Of a stretch of DNA of 64,000 nt, positions 7,930 to 15,188 are shown one piece after another. The DNA is from Microbacterium memoriense (GTDB lineage Bacteria; Actinomycetota; Actinomycetes; Actinomycetales; Microbacteriaceae), in NCBI RefSeq assembly GCF_025398275.1, contig NZ_JAODOR010000012.1:1-64000 (forward strand), in the 5' to 3' direction. Made by a program: the position numbers and the translations under genes. The stretch's first letter is position 1, and every line of letters begins with the position of its first letter. Below the pieces are notes generated by a model, which saw only the letters and a program-made list of their open reading frames with translations, made no database searches and had not been told where the DNA came from.

Positions 7930-8208
7930 ATGGGATATCTACTTTCGTTGCAGGCGATGGAGCGGGATCACGATGAGCAGCGGAACGGACAGTTCGCGAG
8001 CTATATCAGCGCCTCTGTGTGCTTGAGCAACGTCTCCGTGTCGTCGACACTCCGCGGTCTGCTGATTCACGGTGGCACCGAGAGAGCCCCGGTGCCACCC
8101 CGCGGCATTATCGCTGCGGGACCGCGCGGTGGTGGTCATGAGACTCCGTTAGCCGCTGGCGCACACGTTATTCGGCGTGGCGGCTACGGTGAGCACGAGG
8201 AGTTGTGA
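7930..8208 (+). CDS. SapB/AmfS-like class III lanthipeptide precursor, probably frameshifted
   Basis: The ATG at 7930 follows a very strong ribosome-binding site (AGGGAGGTGA). The leader starts MGYLLSLQAME, close to the conserved LFDLQSME of SapB/AmfS precursors. The core contains SYISASVC, which fits the labionin motif Ser-x2-Ser-x3-Cys (S24, S27, C31). In the present frame the ORF runs on for 92 codons through a hairpin into non-peptide-like sequence and ends at 8208, overlapping the next start. If one base near 8050 is removed, the reading becomes ...SSTSAVC-stop at 8063-8065. That gives a 44-aa peptide with a second Ser-x2-Ser-x2-Cys motif and a normal length for the family. I infer a 1-bp insertion in a decaying gene. 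No intact synthetase is visible nearby. Confidence 0.72.
   Translation: MGYLLSLQAMERDHDEQRNGQFASYISASVCLSNVSVSSTLRGLLIHGGTERAPVPPRGIIAAGPRGGGHETPLAAGAHVIRRGGYGEHEEL
8071..8099 (+). terminator. perfect 10-bp hairpin after the lanthipeptide precursor
   Basis: GGTGGCACCG (8071-8080) and CGGTGCCACC (8090-8099) pair perfectly around a 9-nt loop. No U-tract follows, so this is a terminator-like or attenuating hairpin rather than a textbook intrinsic terminator. It starts six bases after the inferred ancestral stop of the precursor, which supports that shorter reading. In class III lanthipeptide loci such a hairpin can keep precursor transcript levels above those of downstream genes. Confidence 0.6.
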
Positions 8209-9509
8209 TGAGCACTGAAGACGTCAAACACGAACTGCTGGGCGCCGATGGGGGATACGACCCGCTGCTCGGCTCGCGGCGGACCGCTCTCATTTTTGCA
8301 CTGACGATCTTCGTGACAACTGCGATACAGGTGCTGTCCATTCCCGTGACAGCGCTTCTTGGCGGAACCATCCACTGGGGGCTGGCTCTGCCAGAAGATG
8401 TCGTGGTGAGCCTGTTAGTTGTAGGTTGCGCCGTTCAGGCGGGCGTTCTGACATTGGCCGACCGATTCCCCCGACTCACCATCGTGCTTACGGTCGTCAC
8501 GTACTTGCTGCTGGCGATCGGTCTCGGCATTCCTTCGTGGCTGACTGGAATGTCCCTCGGAATCGCGGCTTCCTTGTTCGTCCACGCAGCACGCGCTTCC
8601 GTGATCGCGAGCTGTCTGTGGTCCGCCGGCGCAGTCGTTGCGGCGATGGGGGGTCTCTGGCTGTGGCTCTTGCTCTCGGGCGTGGGCACGAGCCAGGTGT
8701 CGACCACGGGGTACGTTCTTGGCGAAGCGGCGCGGTTCGCGGCGCCCGCCGCAGGCGCGACAGCATTGGGCATTTGGTGGGGAGCGCGTGTACGGCGGGT
8801 CGCTGCAGCTCGAGACGAGGCCACGCGTTCGACTAACGAACACGCTCGCCGAGTCGCGGATGCACAGCAACACGAGCGTGCGCGAATCGCTCAGGAGCTG
8901 CACGACGTCGCCGGTCAGCATCTCGCGGGTCTCATCACCCTCTCGGAGGCAGCGCTCGCTATTGCTCCGAGGCAGCCGACACGGGCACTTGAACTGGTGG
9001 CGGCCGTTCGTAGCGAAGGTCGCTTTGCTGCGGCCAGCCTGGCCGGCGCGCTCGCGGACCTTCGAGCGGCAGGCGTCGAGGCACCCGGGGGTACCGCGGA
9101 CCTTCTGCGCGCTCCTGAGCTGGCCGACTACTGGCGACGAGTCGGGATGGCAGCGAGTCTCCATACCTCGGGGTCATTGGACAAACTTCCCGCCGTGGTG
9201 TCGAGCACTGCGTATCGCGCACTACAGGAAATGATGACAAACGTCGCGAAACATGCGCCCGGCGCTGCAGCACGAGTGCAGATAGACGCGCACGATGCCG
9301 CGTTGGAGGTAGTCGTTGAGAACTCACTCGTCGGCGATGGGACGCCGCCTACCGCCGACTTCAACCTGGGCTGGGGTCTGACAGGAATGCGTGAGCGCGT
9401 TGAGCTCCTGCACGGGACGCTCGAAGCTGGCCCCGTCGGCCCGGGTTGGTGGCGCGTGCGCCTCTGGATTCCGCTTATCGACGACCCACTCAGTAGGACA
9501 ATCTCATGA
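8208..9509 (+). CDS. sensor histidine kinase, DesK/NarX-like (HisKA_3)
   Basis: A 433-aa membrane histidine kinase. Four to six membrane segments occupy about residues 27-190 with no large extracytoplasmic domain. Then come a short coiled-coil linker, a HisKA_3 dimerisation domain with the phospho-accepting His in AQELHDVAGQH (about H232) and a HATPase domain with the N-box EMMTNVAKHAPG and a GWGLTGMRERVELL G-box. The ATG at 8208 has AGGAG five bases upstream and overlaps the TGA of the preceding frame by one base; a GTG at 8205 is less well placed. The response regulator gene overlaps its end by 4 nt. Kinases with a membrane domain this compact usually sense membrane or cell-envelope signals. 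It may once have controlled the lanthipeptide locus or the exporter. Confidence 0.88.
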   Translation: MSTEDVKHELLGADGGYDPLLGSRRTALIFALTIFVTTAIQVLSIPVTALLGGTIHWGLALPEDVVVSLLVVGCAVQAGVLTLADRFPRLTIVLTVVTYLLLAIGLGIPSWLTGMSLGIAASLFVHAARASVIASCLWSAGAVVAAMGGLWLWLLLSGVGTSQVSTTGYVLGEAARFAAPAAGATALGIWWGARVRRVAAARDEATRSTNEHARRVADAQQHERARIAQELHDVAGQHLAGLITLSEAALAIAPRQPTRALELVAAVRSEGRFAAASLAGALADLRAAGVEAPGGTADLLRAPELADYWRRVGMAASLHTSGSLDKLPAVVSSTAYRALQEMMTNVAKHAPGAAARVQIDAHDAALEVVVENSLVGDGTPPTADFNLGWGLTGMRERVELLHGTLEAGPVGPGWWRVRLWIPLIDDPLSRTIS

Positions 9510-10192
9510 CGAAGTCACAACGCATACGAGTGCTGATTGCAGACGACAACCGCGCAGTGCGGATCGGAATGCGTCTGCAATTGGACAATGCCCCGGATAT
9601 CGAGGTTGTCGGTGAAGTAGGGAACGGGATCGACGCGGTCATGGCTGGTCGCAGCGAACAGCCCGACGTGATCTTGATGGACCTTCAGATGCCCGGAATG
9701 AGCGGCGTGGAAGCAACGAAGCGACTTCTCGATGAGTCGCCACACCGCCCCGCCGTGATCGTAATGACGAGCTTCGCGCTAGAAGGGTACGTCAGGGATG
9801 CTCTAGACGCAGGCGCCGTGGGATACCTATTGAAGAGCCACGATTCAGAGCGGCTGGTGGAAGCAATACGTACTGCGCATCGAGGCGACGCTGTGGTTTC
9901 GACCACCATGATGACGCCGGTTCTTCGGGAATTCGTCCGACGTGGACGCGGTGCACAGCTTGATGTATCGGCTGCCACGCTCTCGGCCGCTGAACTTCGT
10001 GTGACGGTAACTCTAGCGAGAGGGATCACGAGCAACGAGGACATCGCGCAGCACCTGTGCGTTTCAGTCCACACCGTACGGTCACATCTTCAGTCCGCAC
10101 TTAAGAAGACAGGTTTGTCCGATCGAACGCAGTTGGCGCTATGGGCGGTCCGTCAGCAGTTGAGTGTTCAAGATGCTGCGCAGTCCTCGTAG
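9506..10192 (+). CDS. response regulator, NarL/FixJ (LuxR-HTH) family
   Basis: A 228-aa two-domain regulator. The receiver domain has the acidic pair DD at 13-14, the phosphorylated Asp in VILMDLQMPG (about D59), a Thr/Ser in VMTSF and Lys in YLLKSH. The C-terminal LuxR-type helix-turn-helix is at about 160-215 (LSAAELRVTVTLARGITSNEDIAQHL...TVRSHLQSALKK). The ATGA overlap with the kinase gene shows they are a cognate pair. The SapB cluster of streptomycetes has the NarL-type regulator RamR/AmfR directly beside its ramC-ramS genes, so its position beside a lanKC and precursor remnant makes a RamR-like role plausible. That is inference. Confidence 0.88.
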   Translation: MTKSQRIRVLIADDNRAVRIGMRLQLDNAPDIEVVGEVGNGIDAVMAGRSEQPDVILMDLQMPGMSGVEATKRLLDESPHRPAVIVMTSFALEGYVRDALDAGAVGYLLKSHDSERLVEAIRTAHRGDAVVSTTMMTPVLREFVRRGRGAQLDVSAATLSAAELRVTVTLARGITSNEDIAQHLCVSVHTVRSHLQSALKKTGLSDRTQLALWAVRQQLSVQDAAQSS

Positions 10193-10429
10193 CGCGTTTC
10201 GGAATTCATCCTCTTTGGTCAACGCACACGCTTCATCGTGATCGCGACGCAAGGAGCGCATTCGCGCTTGATCGGTGCTCGTGGCAAGGCGACAAGATTC
10301 GCCGAATGGTCGTCGTAGAGGTGACGAATAGGTGACGAATGAGACTGGTAGCAGGTGGTCCGGTACGGCTACTCTGGGTAGCACGAGGCTAGGTATCGCG
10401 GCGCATTCAGAGGGCCAGAGAATCATCAG

Positions 10430-10471
10430 CGTAAACAGGGGGTTGCAGGTTCAAGTCCTGTAGCCGGCACC
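10430..10471 (+). other. 3' half of tRNA-Thr(CGT), probable island attachment scar
   Basis: From an apparent CGT anticodon at 10430 the sequence matches the 3' half of a tRNA: anticodon stem side, T-arm GCAGG-TTCAAGT-CCTGT (10445-10461) and acceptor strand AGCCGGC plus discriminator A. The matching 5' acceptor GCCGGCT and D-arm are absent upstream, so it is not a functional tRNA gene. An AGCCGGC acceptor fits actinobacterial tRNA-Thr. Such 3' duplicates mark the distal end of tRNA-integrated islands. The low-GC region ends here and the high-GC core begins. Confidence 0.65.
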
Positions 10472-10514
10472 GTAAGGGCCATCACCGCAGGTTCGGTGGG
10501 TCCATGATGGAGCG

Positions 10515-10898
10515 ATGAACATTCGCCGCGCCGCCGCCACTTTCGCCTTCGCCCTCGCTCTCGTGGGCCTGACAGCCTGCCAGGGTGCCACGGAGGCAGG
10601 TGGCGACGTGATCGCGCCGGTCACCCTCGACGCGGGCGACCTGCAGGGCGAGACCGTCGATCTCATCGTCGGTCAGGCGCTGAACATCAACACGGGTGAT
10701 CTCGCCGTCGACAGCTACACCGGTGATGTCGCCGATCCCGCGATCGCGGAGTTCGTCGCGGGCGATGCCGGAGGAACTGCAGTGATGAATCCCGGGGTCA
10801 CGGCGCTCTCGGTGGGGTCAACGGACGTCACGTTGACGAACACCGATGCCGGCATAGAGGACCTGACGTTCACCGTCGTCGTCGCTGAGAAGGACTGA
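10515..10898 (+). CDS. small lipoprotein of unknown function
   Basis: A 127-aa predicted lipoprotein. The signal (MNIRRAA, hydrophobic core) ends in the lipobox LTAC with Cys at about residue 22. The mature part is acidic, low in aromatics and beta-rich, with a VGQALNIN...VTALSVGSTDVTLTN pattern that recalls Ig-like or pilus-accessory domains but does not identify a family. It is the first core-type gene after the tRNA-Thr scar and is convergent with the oxidoreductase gene 10910..11824. The start has GGAG-like bases nearby (GATGGAGCG). Confidence 0.75.
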   Translation: MNIRRAAATFAFALALVGLTACQGATEAGGDVIAPVTLDAGDLQGETVDLIVGQALNINTGDLAVDSYTGDVADPAIAEFVAGDAGGTAVMNPGVTALSVGSTDVTLTNTDAGIEDLTFTVVVAEKD

Positions 10899-10909
10899 AC
10901 CGATCTCGC

Positions 10910-11824
10910 TTACGGGGTCACGATCACCTTGCCTGGCGCGTGAGCACGCCCTAGCGCGGTGAATGCCGCAGCGACCTGATCGAGCGGGTAGCTCGCCGAC
11001 ACCGGCACCACGATCTCGCCGGCCGCGACGCGAGCCGCGAGGATCGAGAGGTTCACGGCCGTTCTGGCCTCGCGTCCCGCCGTGCGGACGCCGAGCTCGT
11101 CGCCGGCTGGTCCGGCGGCGATCGCGACCATGCGTTGGGGGGACAGGCCCAGCGCGATGCCGGCATTCAACGCATCACGGCCGTGGCAGTCGTAGACCGC
11201 TGTGGGTGCACCCAGCGCGGCGACGCGGGTCGCGAGGTCGTCGCCGTAGGTGAGCGGCTCGATGCCGAGTGAGCGCAGCAGGTCGTGATTGCGGGCGGAT
11301 GCCGTGCCGATCACGCGCGCGCCGGTGGCGACCGCCAGTTGCGCCGCGATGAAGCCGACGCCCCCGGCGGCACCACCGATGAGAACCGTGTCGCGGGAGT
11401 CGACCGGCAGCGTGTCGAGAACGGCGACGGCGGTCAGGCCCGCGACGTACAGGCCGCCGGCGACGTCGACCGGAAGCGCGGCGGGGCGGCGGGCGAGATC
11501 GGATGCGGCGGCGATCACCCGTTCGGAGATCGCTCCCGCGGCCCGGCCGAGCACCTCGTCGCCGACCTCGATCGGAGTGCCGTCGGCGTAGACGGCGCCC
11601 TCGCCGACAGCCTCCACCGTGCCGGCGAGATCCCCGCCGATACGCCGGGGGAACGACGCCTTCGTGGGGATGGCGCCCGAGAGGACCTTCGCATCGTACG
11701 GGTTGAGGCCGGCGGCGCCGACGCGCACGGCGACTTCGCCGGGACCAGGCGCTGCGTCAGGAACCTCCCCGATGTACAGCACATCGGGGCCGCCGATCTC
11801 GTCGTACAGGGCTGCCTTGCTCAT
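10910..11824 (-). CDS. NADP-dependent quinone-oxidoreductase-like MDR protein
   Basis: A 304-aa medium-chain dehydrogenase/reductase without the catalytic zinc ligands, therefore of the quinone oxidoreductase (zeta-crystallin-like) branch. The N-terminal GroES-like domain has GLNPYDAKVLSG and GGDLAGTVEAVG. The nucleotide-binding domain has the motif GGAAGGVGFIAAQLAV at about 148-163. The C-terminus PGKVIVTP is typical of the family. The substrate is unknown; these proteins reduce quinones or enones with NADPH in the cytoplasm. It is transcribed alone and lies divergent from the DMT transporter gene 11898..12848, with 73 nt between the starts. Confidence 0.85.
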   Translation of the reverse strand: MSKAALYDEIGGPDVLYIGEVPDAAPGPGEVAVRVGAAGLNPYDAKVLSGAIPTKASFPRRIGGDLAGTVEAVGEGAVYADGTPIEVGDEVLGRAAGAISERVIAAASDLARRPAALPVDVAGGLYVAGLTAVAVLDTLPVDSRDTVLIGGAAGGVGFIAAQLAVATGARVIGTASARNHDLLRSLGIEPLTYGDDLATRVAALGAPTAVYDCHGRDALNAGIALGLSPQRMVAIAAGPAGDELGVRTAGREARTAVNLSILAARVAAGEIVVPVSASYPLDQVAAAFTALGRAHAPGKVIVTP

Positions 11825-11897
11825 CGGTTCTCCTCATCGAGTGCCGCATCCCGCGGGACATCCGATCGTATCGGTCCCGCCGATTAGGCTGTCGAGG

Positions 11898-12848
11898 ATG
11901 TCCCCTCACCCCGCTCCCGCCCGGCTTCCGGCGGGCGTGGCTCTGGGCGGGGCCGTCGTCGTCGGTATCCTCACCGCGATCCAGGCGCGCGTCAACGGGC
12001 AATTGGGGCTCCGTCTGGACGACGGCTTCGTCGCGGCCGCCATCTCGTTCGGCTCAGGGCTGATCGTCCTCATCGTCCTGTCGCTGGCGCTCCCCGCCGG
12101 CCGGCGGGGATTCCGGGCGCTGGCCACGGGCATCCGCTCGCGGACGATCCCGTGGTGGATGCTGGCAGGCGGCGCCGCGGGTGCGCTCACGGTGGCAACC
12201 CAGGGGCTTGCCGTCGCGGTCATCGGCGTGTCCCTCTTCACGGTCGGGGTCGTCGCGGGGCAGACGATCAACGGTCTCGTGCTCGATCGCGCCGGATACG
12301 GCCCGGCCGGAGTCGTCGCCGTCACGATGCCGCGCATCGCCGGCGGCGCGCTCGCGCTCCTCGCGGTCGGGATCTCCCTGCAGGGCGGTGTTCTCGAGCG
12401 GGTTCCGCTGTGGATGCTGGTCCTCCCGATCCTGGCGGGCATCGGTATCGCCTGGCAGCAGGCCACGAACGGCCGCCTCCGTCAGCGCGTCGGAACGCCG
12501 CTGACCGCGACCCTCGTGAACTTCATCGGCGGCACGGCGATTCTCGTTGTCGCCGCCGGCATCCATGTCGCGATCGTCGGTGCGCCGCATGCGCTGCCGG
12601 GCGACGCATGGCTCTACCTCGGTGGCGTGGTCGGGGTGACGTACATCTTTCTGTCGGCCGCGCTCGTGGTGCACACCGGCGTGCTGCTGCTCGGGCTCGG
12701 CGCCGTCGCCGGGCAGTTGCTCACGGCGTTCGCTCTGGACGCGATCTGGCCGGCGGACGCCGGACCGGGATGGCTGACCGAACTCGTGATGGTGCTGGTC
12801 GCGCTGCTCTCGGTCGTCGTCGCGGCCGCGCCGTGGCGCCGCCGCTGA
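11898..12848 (+). CDS. DMT-superfamily transporter, DUF606/YdcZ tandem repeat
   Basis: A 316-aa membrane protein with about ten hydrophobic segments. Two halves each resemble a YdcZ/DUF606 unit: the first carries GILTAIQARVNGQLG (about 23-37), the second GIGIAWQQATNGRLRQRVGTPL (about 179-200). It is therefore a fused duplication of the four-to-five-helix DMT unit. The frame is open far upstream but the extension is antisense to the oxidoreductase gene, so I take the ATG at 11898. The substrate is unknown; DMT proteins usually export small metabolites. Confidence 0.82.
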   Translation: MSPHPAPARLPAGVALGGAVVVGILTAIQARVNGQLGLRLDDGFVAAAISFGSGLIVLIVLSLALPAGRRGFRALATGIRSRTIPWWMLAGGAAGALTVATQGLAVAVIGVSLFTVGVVAGQTINGLVLDRAGYGPAGVVAVTMPRIAGGALALLAVGISLQGGVLERVPLWMLVLPILAGIGIAWQQATNGRLRQRVGTPLTATLVNFIGGTAILVVAAGIHVAIVGAPHALPGDAWLYLGGVVGVTYIFLSAALVVHTGVLLLGLGAVAGQLLTAFALDAIWPADAGPGWLTELVMVLVALLSVVVAAAPWRRR

Positions 12849-12856
12849 GCGCTTCG

Positions 12857-13420
12857 TCAGGCCTTCTTCGGCATCCGGGTGAGGAACTTCTTGGCGTCGA
12901 CGGGCTTGCGCCGGCCGGCGCGGGCGCCCGCGGGCTTGCCGCCGACGTAGAGCCACCCGAGCAGTTCTTCGTTCTTGCCCAGTCCGTGCGCCTTCGCGAC
13001 CGCCTTCGAGCGCGTGGAGGAGCCGGTGCGCCAGAAGACGCCCCATCCGGCTTCGTCCAGCAGCAGGCTCAACATGTGGGCGACTCCCGAGGCGACGGCC
13101 TCCTGCTCCCAGCGGGGGACTTTGTCGGTCTTGCGGTAACTGGCGACGACGGCGATCAACAGCGGTGCGCGCATCGGCTTGGTCGACGGCTTGCTGTCGC
13201 CCTCCGCTTTGGCGATCGCCGCGCCGAGCCGGGTGCGGTCCGCACCGCGCAGTTCGATCAGCCGCCACGGGCGGAGCGCCGAGTGATCGGCGACCCGGCC
13301 GGCGGCCGCGATCAAGGCGAGGAGCTCGTCGCGGTCGGGCGCCTCGTCGGTCACTTTCGACCACGACCGGCGCGCACGCGCGGCGGCGAACGCGGGGTGA
13401 TCGGTCAGCGCATCGATCAC
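12857..13420 (-). CDS. nitroreductase-family flavoprotein
   Basis: A 187-aa protein of the FMN-dependent nitroreductase family: an N-terminal RRSWSKVTDEAPDRDELLALI segment, HSALRPWRLIELRG (FMN contact region) and a C-terminal GLGKNEELLGWLYVGGKP. It starts with GTG at 13420 and overlaps the msrB stop by 4 nt (GTGA), so it is translationally coupled to methionine sulfoxide reductase; a shared role in oxidative or redox stress is a reasonable inference. The C-terminus is unusually Lys/Arg rich for the family. Confidence 0.82.
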   Translation of the reverse strand: MIDALTDHPAFAAARARRSWSKVTDEAPDRDELLALIAAAGRVADHSALRPWRLIELRGADRTRLGAAIAKAEGDSKPSTKPMRAPLLIAVVASYRKTDKVPRWEQEAVASGVAHMLSLLLDEAGWGVFWRTGSSTRSKAVAKAHGLGKNEELLGWLYVGGKPAGARAGRRKPVDAKKFLTRMPKKA

Positions 13421-13824
13421 GGGGTCTGCTCGGGCGTGAACGACAGCGACAACGAGTTCATGCAGTACCGGTCGCCGGTGGGCGTGCCGAAGCCATCCGG
13501 GAACACGTGCCCGAGGTGCGAACCGCAGGCCGCGCAGCGAACTTCGGTGCGCTGCATGCCGTGCGAGCTGTCATCGATCAACTCGACCGCTTCGGGGCGC
13601 ACCGACTCGTAGAAGCTCGGCCATCCGCAGTGCGAATCGAACTTCGTGCCGCTTTGGAAGAGATCCGACCCGCATGCCGCGCAGGCGTAGAGACCGGCGC
13701 GACTCTCGTCGAGCAGCTCGCCCGTCCAGGCCCGCTCGGTGCCGGCCTGACGCAAGACGGCGTACTGGTCGGGGGACAGCTCTGCTCGCCACTGCTCATC
13801 GGTCTTGTCTACGCGGTAGTTCAT
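13417..13824 (-). CDS. msrB: peptide-methionine (R)-S-oxide reductase MsrB
   Basis: A 135-aa MsrB, which reduces methionine-R-sulfoxide residues in oxidised proteins in the cytoplasm. Two CxxC pairs for the structural zinc are present (CAACGSDLF and CAACGSHLGHVF). The substrate pocket GWPSF is there, and the catalytic Cys lies in the RYCMNSLSLSF motif near the C-terminus. The ATG at 13824 has AAGGAG six bases upstream; an upstream ATG would add ten residues without a ribosome-binding site. It forms a two-gene operon with the nitroreductase gene. Confidence 0.95.
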   Translation of the reverse strand: MNYRVDKTDEQWRAELSPDQYAVLRQAGTERAWTGELLDESRAGLYACAACGSDLFQSGTKFDSHCGWPSFYESVRPEAVELIDDSSHGMQRTEVRCAACGSHLGHVFPDGFGTPTGDRYCMNSLSLSFTPEQTP

Positions 13825-13892
13825 TTCAGACTCCTTACGTCCACCCCTATTCAACCCGAACCTGCGCGCACGTGTTCCCCGAGAATGGGGGA

Positions 13893-14909
13893 GTGGACCA
13901 CCCGAACGATGCCGTCGCCGAGCGTTTCGGCCGTTTCGCCCGCGACGAGGCGCCCGGACGCTCGGATCTCTATGCGCAGTGGGCGGCGGGCGTCGCCGCG
14001 GATGCGGACGTGCAGACGGTGCTGGCCCGCATCCCGGCGCGGCACCGTCAGCCGCCGCTCGTGTTCGCCGTGACCCGCCTGCTCGGCTCCGGTGAGCCGG
14101 GCTTCGCTGTGTGGCGCGAGTGGATTCTCGCTCACGCCGATGCGGTGGTCGCGGAGTGCGGCCGTCGCTCGCTGCAGACGAACGAACCGCTGCGCTGCGC
14201 GGCGCTCCTGCCGACGCTCAGCCGCATCGAGGGGCCGATCGCATTGCTCGAGGTCGGGGCGAGCGCGGGACTGTGTCTGTATCCCGACCGGTACTCGTAT
14301 CGCTACTCCGGTGCGGCGGGCACGATCGCGCTCGACCCGGCATCCGGCCCGTCGTCTGTTGTCCTCGAGTGCGAGGCGCGGGGTGAGCGGATGCCGGAGG
14401 TCGCCCTGCCGGAGATCGTCTGGCGGGCCGGGCTCGATCTCCACCCGCTCGATCCGGCCGCGTCCGACACGTCTGCGTGGCTCGAGGGTCTCGTCTGGCC
14501 GGGTGAGACGGGCCGCGCGCAGCGGGTGCGGGACGCGCTCGCGATCGCTGCGGCCGATCCGCCGCTGATGGTCGCGGGCGACGCCGTCGACGCGCTCGCA
14601 GACGTCGCGGCATCCGCCCCCGCCGGCGCGACGCTCGTGATCCAGACGCCCGGGGTGCTCGCCCACATTCCCTGGGCCGGGCGGCGGCGCGTGATCGACG
14701 CGGCACGGGCGGCCGGGCGCTGGATCACGATCGATGCGCCGGAGCTCCACGACGGATGGGAGGTGCCGATCGATCTCGACGCCTGGCGGGGTGGCTTCGC
14801 CGTCGCCCTTGACGGACGGGTGGAGGCGGCGGCCGATCCGCTCGGGGGATGGTGGCGATTCCGCGACGGCGCCGCGTCGCGCCCGGGTGCGACCGCCGCG
14901 CGGGGATAG
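13893..14909 (+). CDS. DUF2332 family protein
   Basis: A protein of about 338 aa resembling the DUF2332 family of actinobacteria. Recognisable parts are FARDEAPGRSDLYAQWAAGVAAD near the N-terminus, LLEVGASAGLCLYPDRYSYRY (about 120), which resembles an SAM-binding glycine loop, and HIPWAGRRRVIDAARAAGR near residue 258. The biochemical role of the family is not established. I took the GTG at 13893, which follows a GGGGGAG stretch; the frame is open upstream over the divergent msrB promoter. It is divergent from msrB and followed closely by the DUF3263 gene. Confidence 0.78.
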   Translation: MDHPNDAVAERFGRFARDEAPGRSDLYAQWAAGVAADADVQTVLARIPARHRQPPLVFAVTRLLGSGEPGFAVWREWILAHADAVVAECGRRSLQTNEPLRCAALLPTLSRIEGPIALLEVGASAGLCLYPDRYSYRYSGAAGTIALDPASGPSSVVLECEARGERMPEVALPEIVWRAGLDLHPLDPAASDTSAWLEGLVWPGETGRAQRVRDALAIAAADPPLMVAGDAVDALADVAASAPAGATLVIQTPGVLAHIPWAGRRRVIDAARAAGRWITIDAPELHDGWEVPIDLDAWRGGFAVALDGRVEAAADPLGGWWRFRDGAASRPGATAARG

Positions 14910-14918
14910 CGTGGAGGG

Positions 14919-15179
14919 GTGCCCCTTTCCGACCGCGACGAGATGCTCCTGGCCTTCGAAGCCCGGTGGCAGCAGCACGGCGCCGCGAAGGAAGAAGCCA
15001 TCCGCAGCGACCTGGACCTCACCCCCGCCCGCTACTACCAGCTGCTGGGGCGCCTGATCGAGACAGCGGATGCCGTGGCACACGACCCGCTGCTCGTCCA
15101 CCGGCTGCGTCGCCTGCGTGACGCGCGTGCGCGTGAGCGCGGCGCCCGTGCCACGGTGTCCACAGCTTCGGGCCGATAG
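14919..15179 (+). CDS. DUF3263 family protein
   Basis: An 86-aa basic cytoplasmic protein of the DUF3263 family. The hallmark is the N-terminal LSDRDEMLLAFEARWQQHG followed by KEEAIRSDLDLTPARYYQLLGRLI, a likely helix-turn-helix. The GTG start at 14919 has GGAGGG just upstream. Genes of this family are regularly found directly before a LytR C-terminal domain gene in actinobacteria, as here; the pair is probably co-transcribed. The function is unknown, with DNA binding suggested by the predicted HTH. Confidence 0.85.
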   Translation: MPLSDRDEMLLAFEARWQQHGAAKEEAIRSDLDLTPARYYQLLGRLIETADAVAHDPLLVHRLRRLRDARARERGARATVSTASGR

Positions 15180-15188
15180 CATTCTCAG

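Noticed and set aside
10400..10471. Functional tRNA-Thr gene
   Set aside because: The T-arm and 3' acceptor are good, but no matching 5' acceptor strand or D-arm exists upstream.
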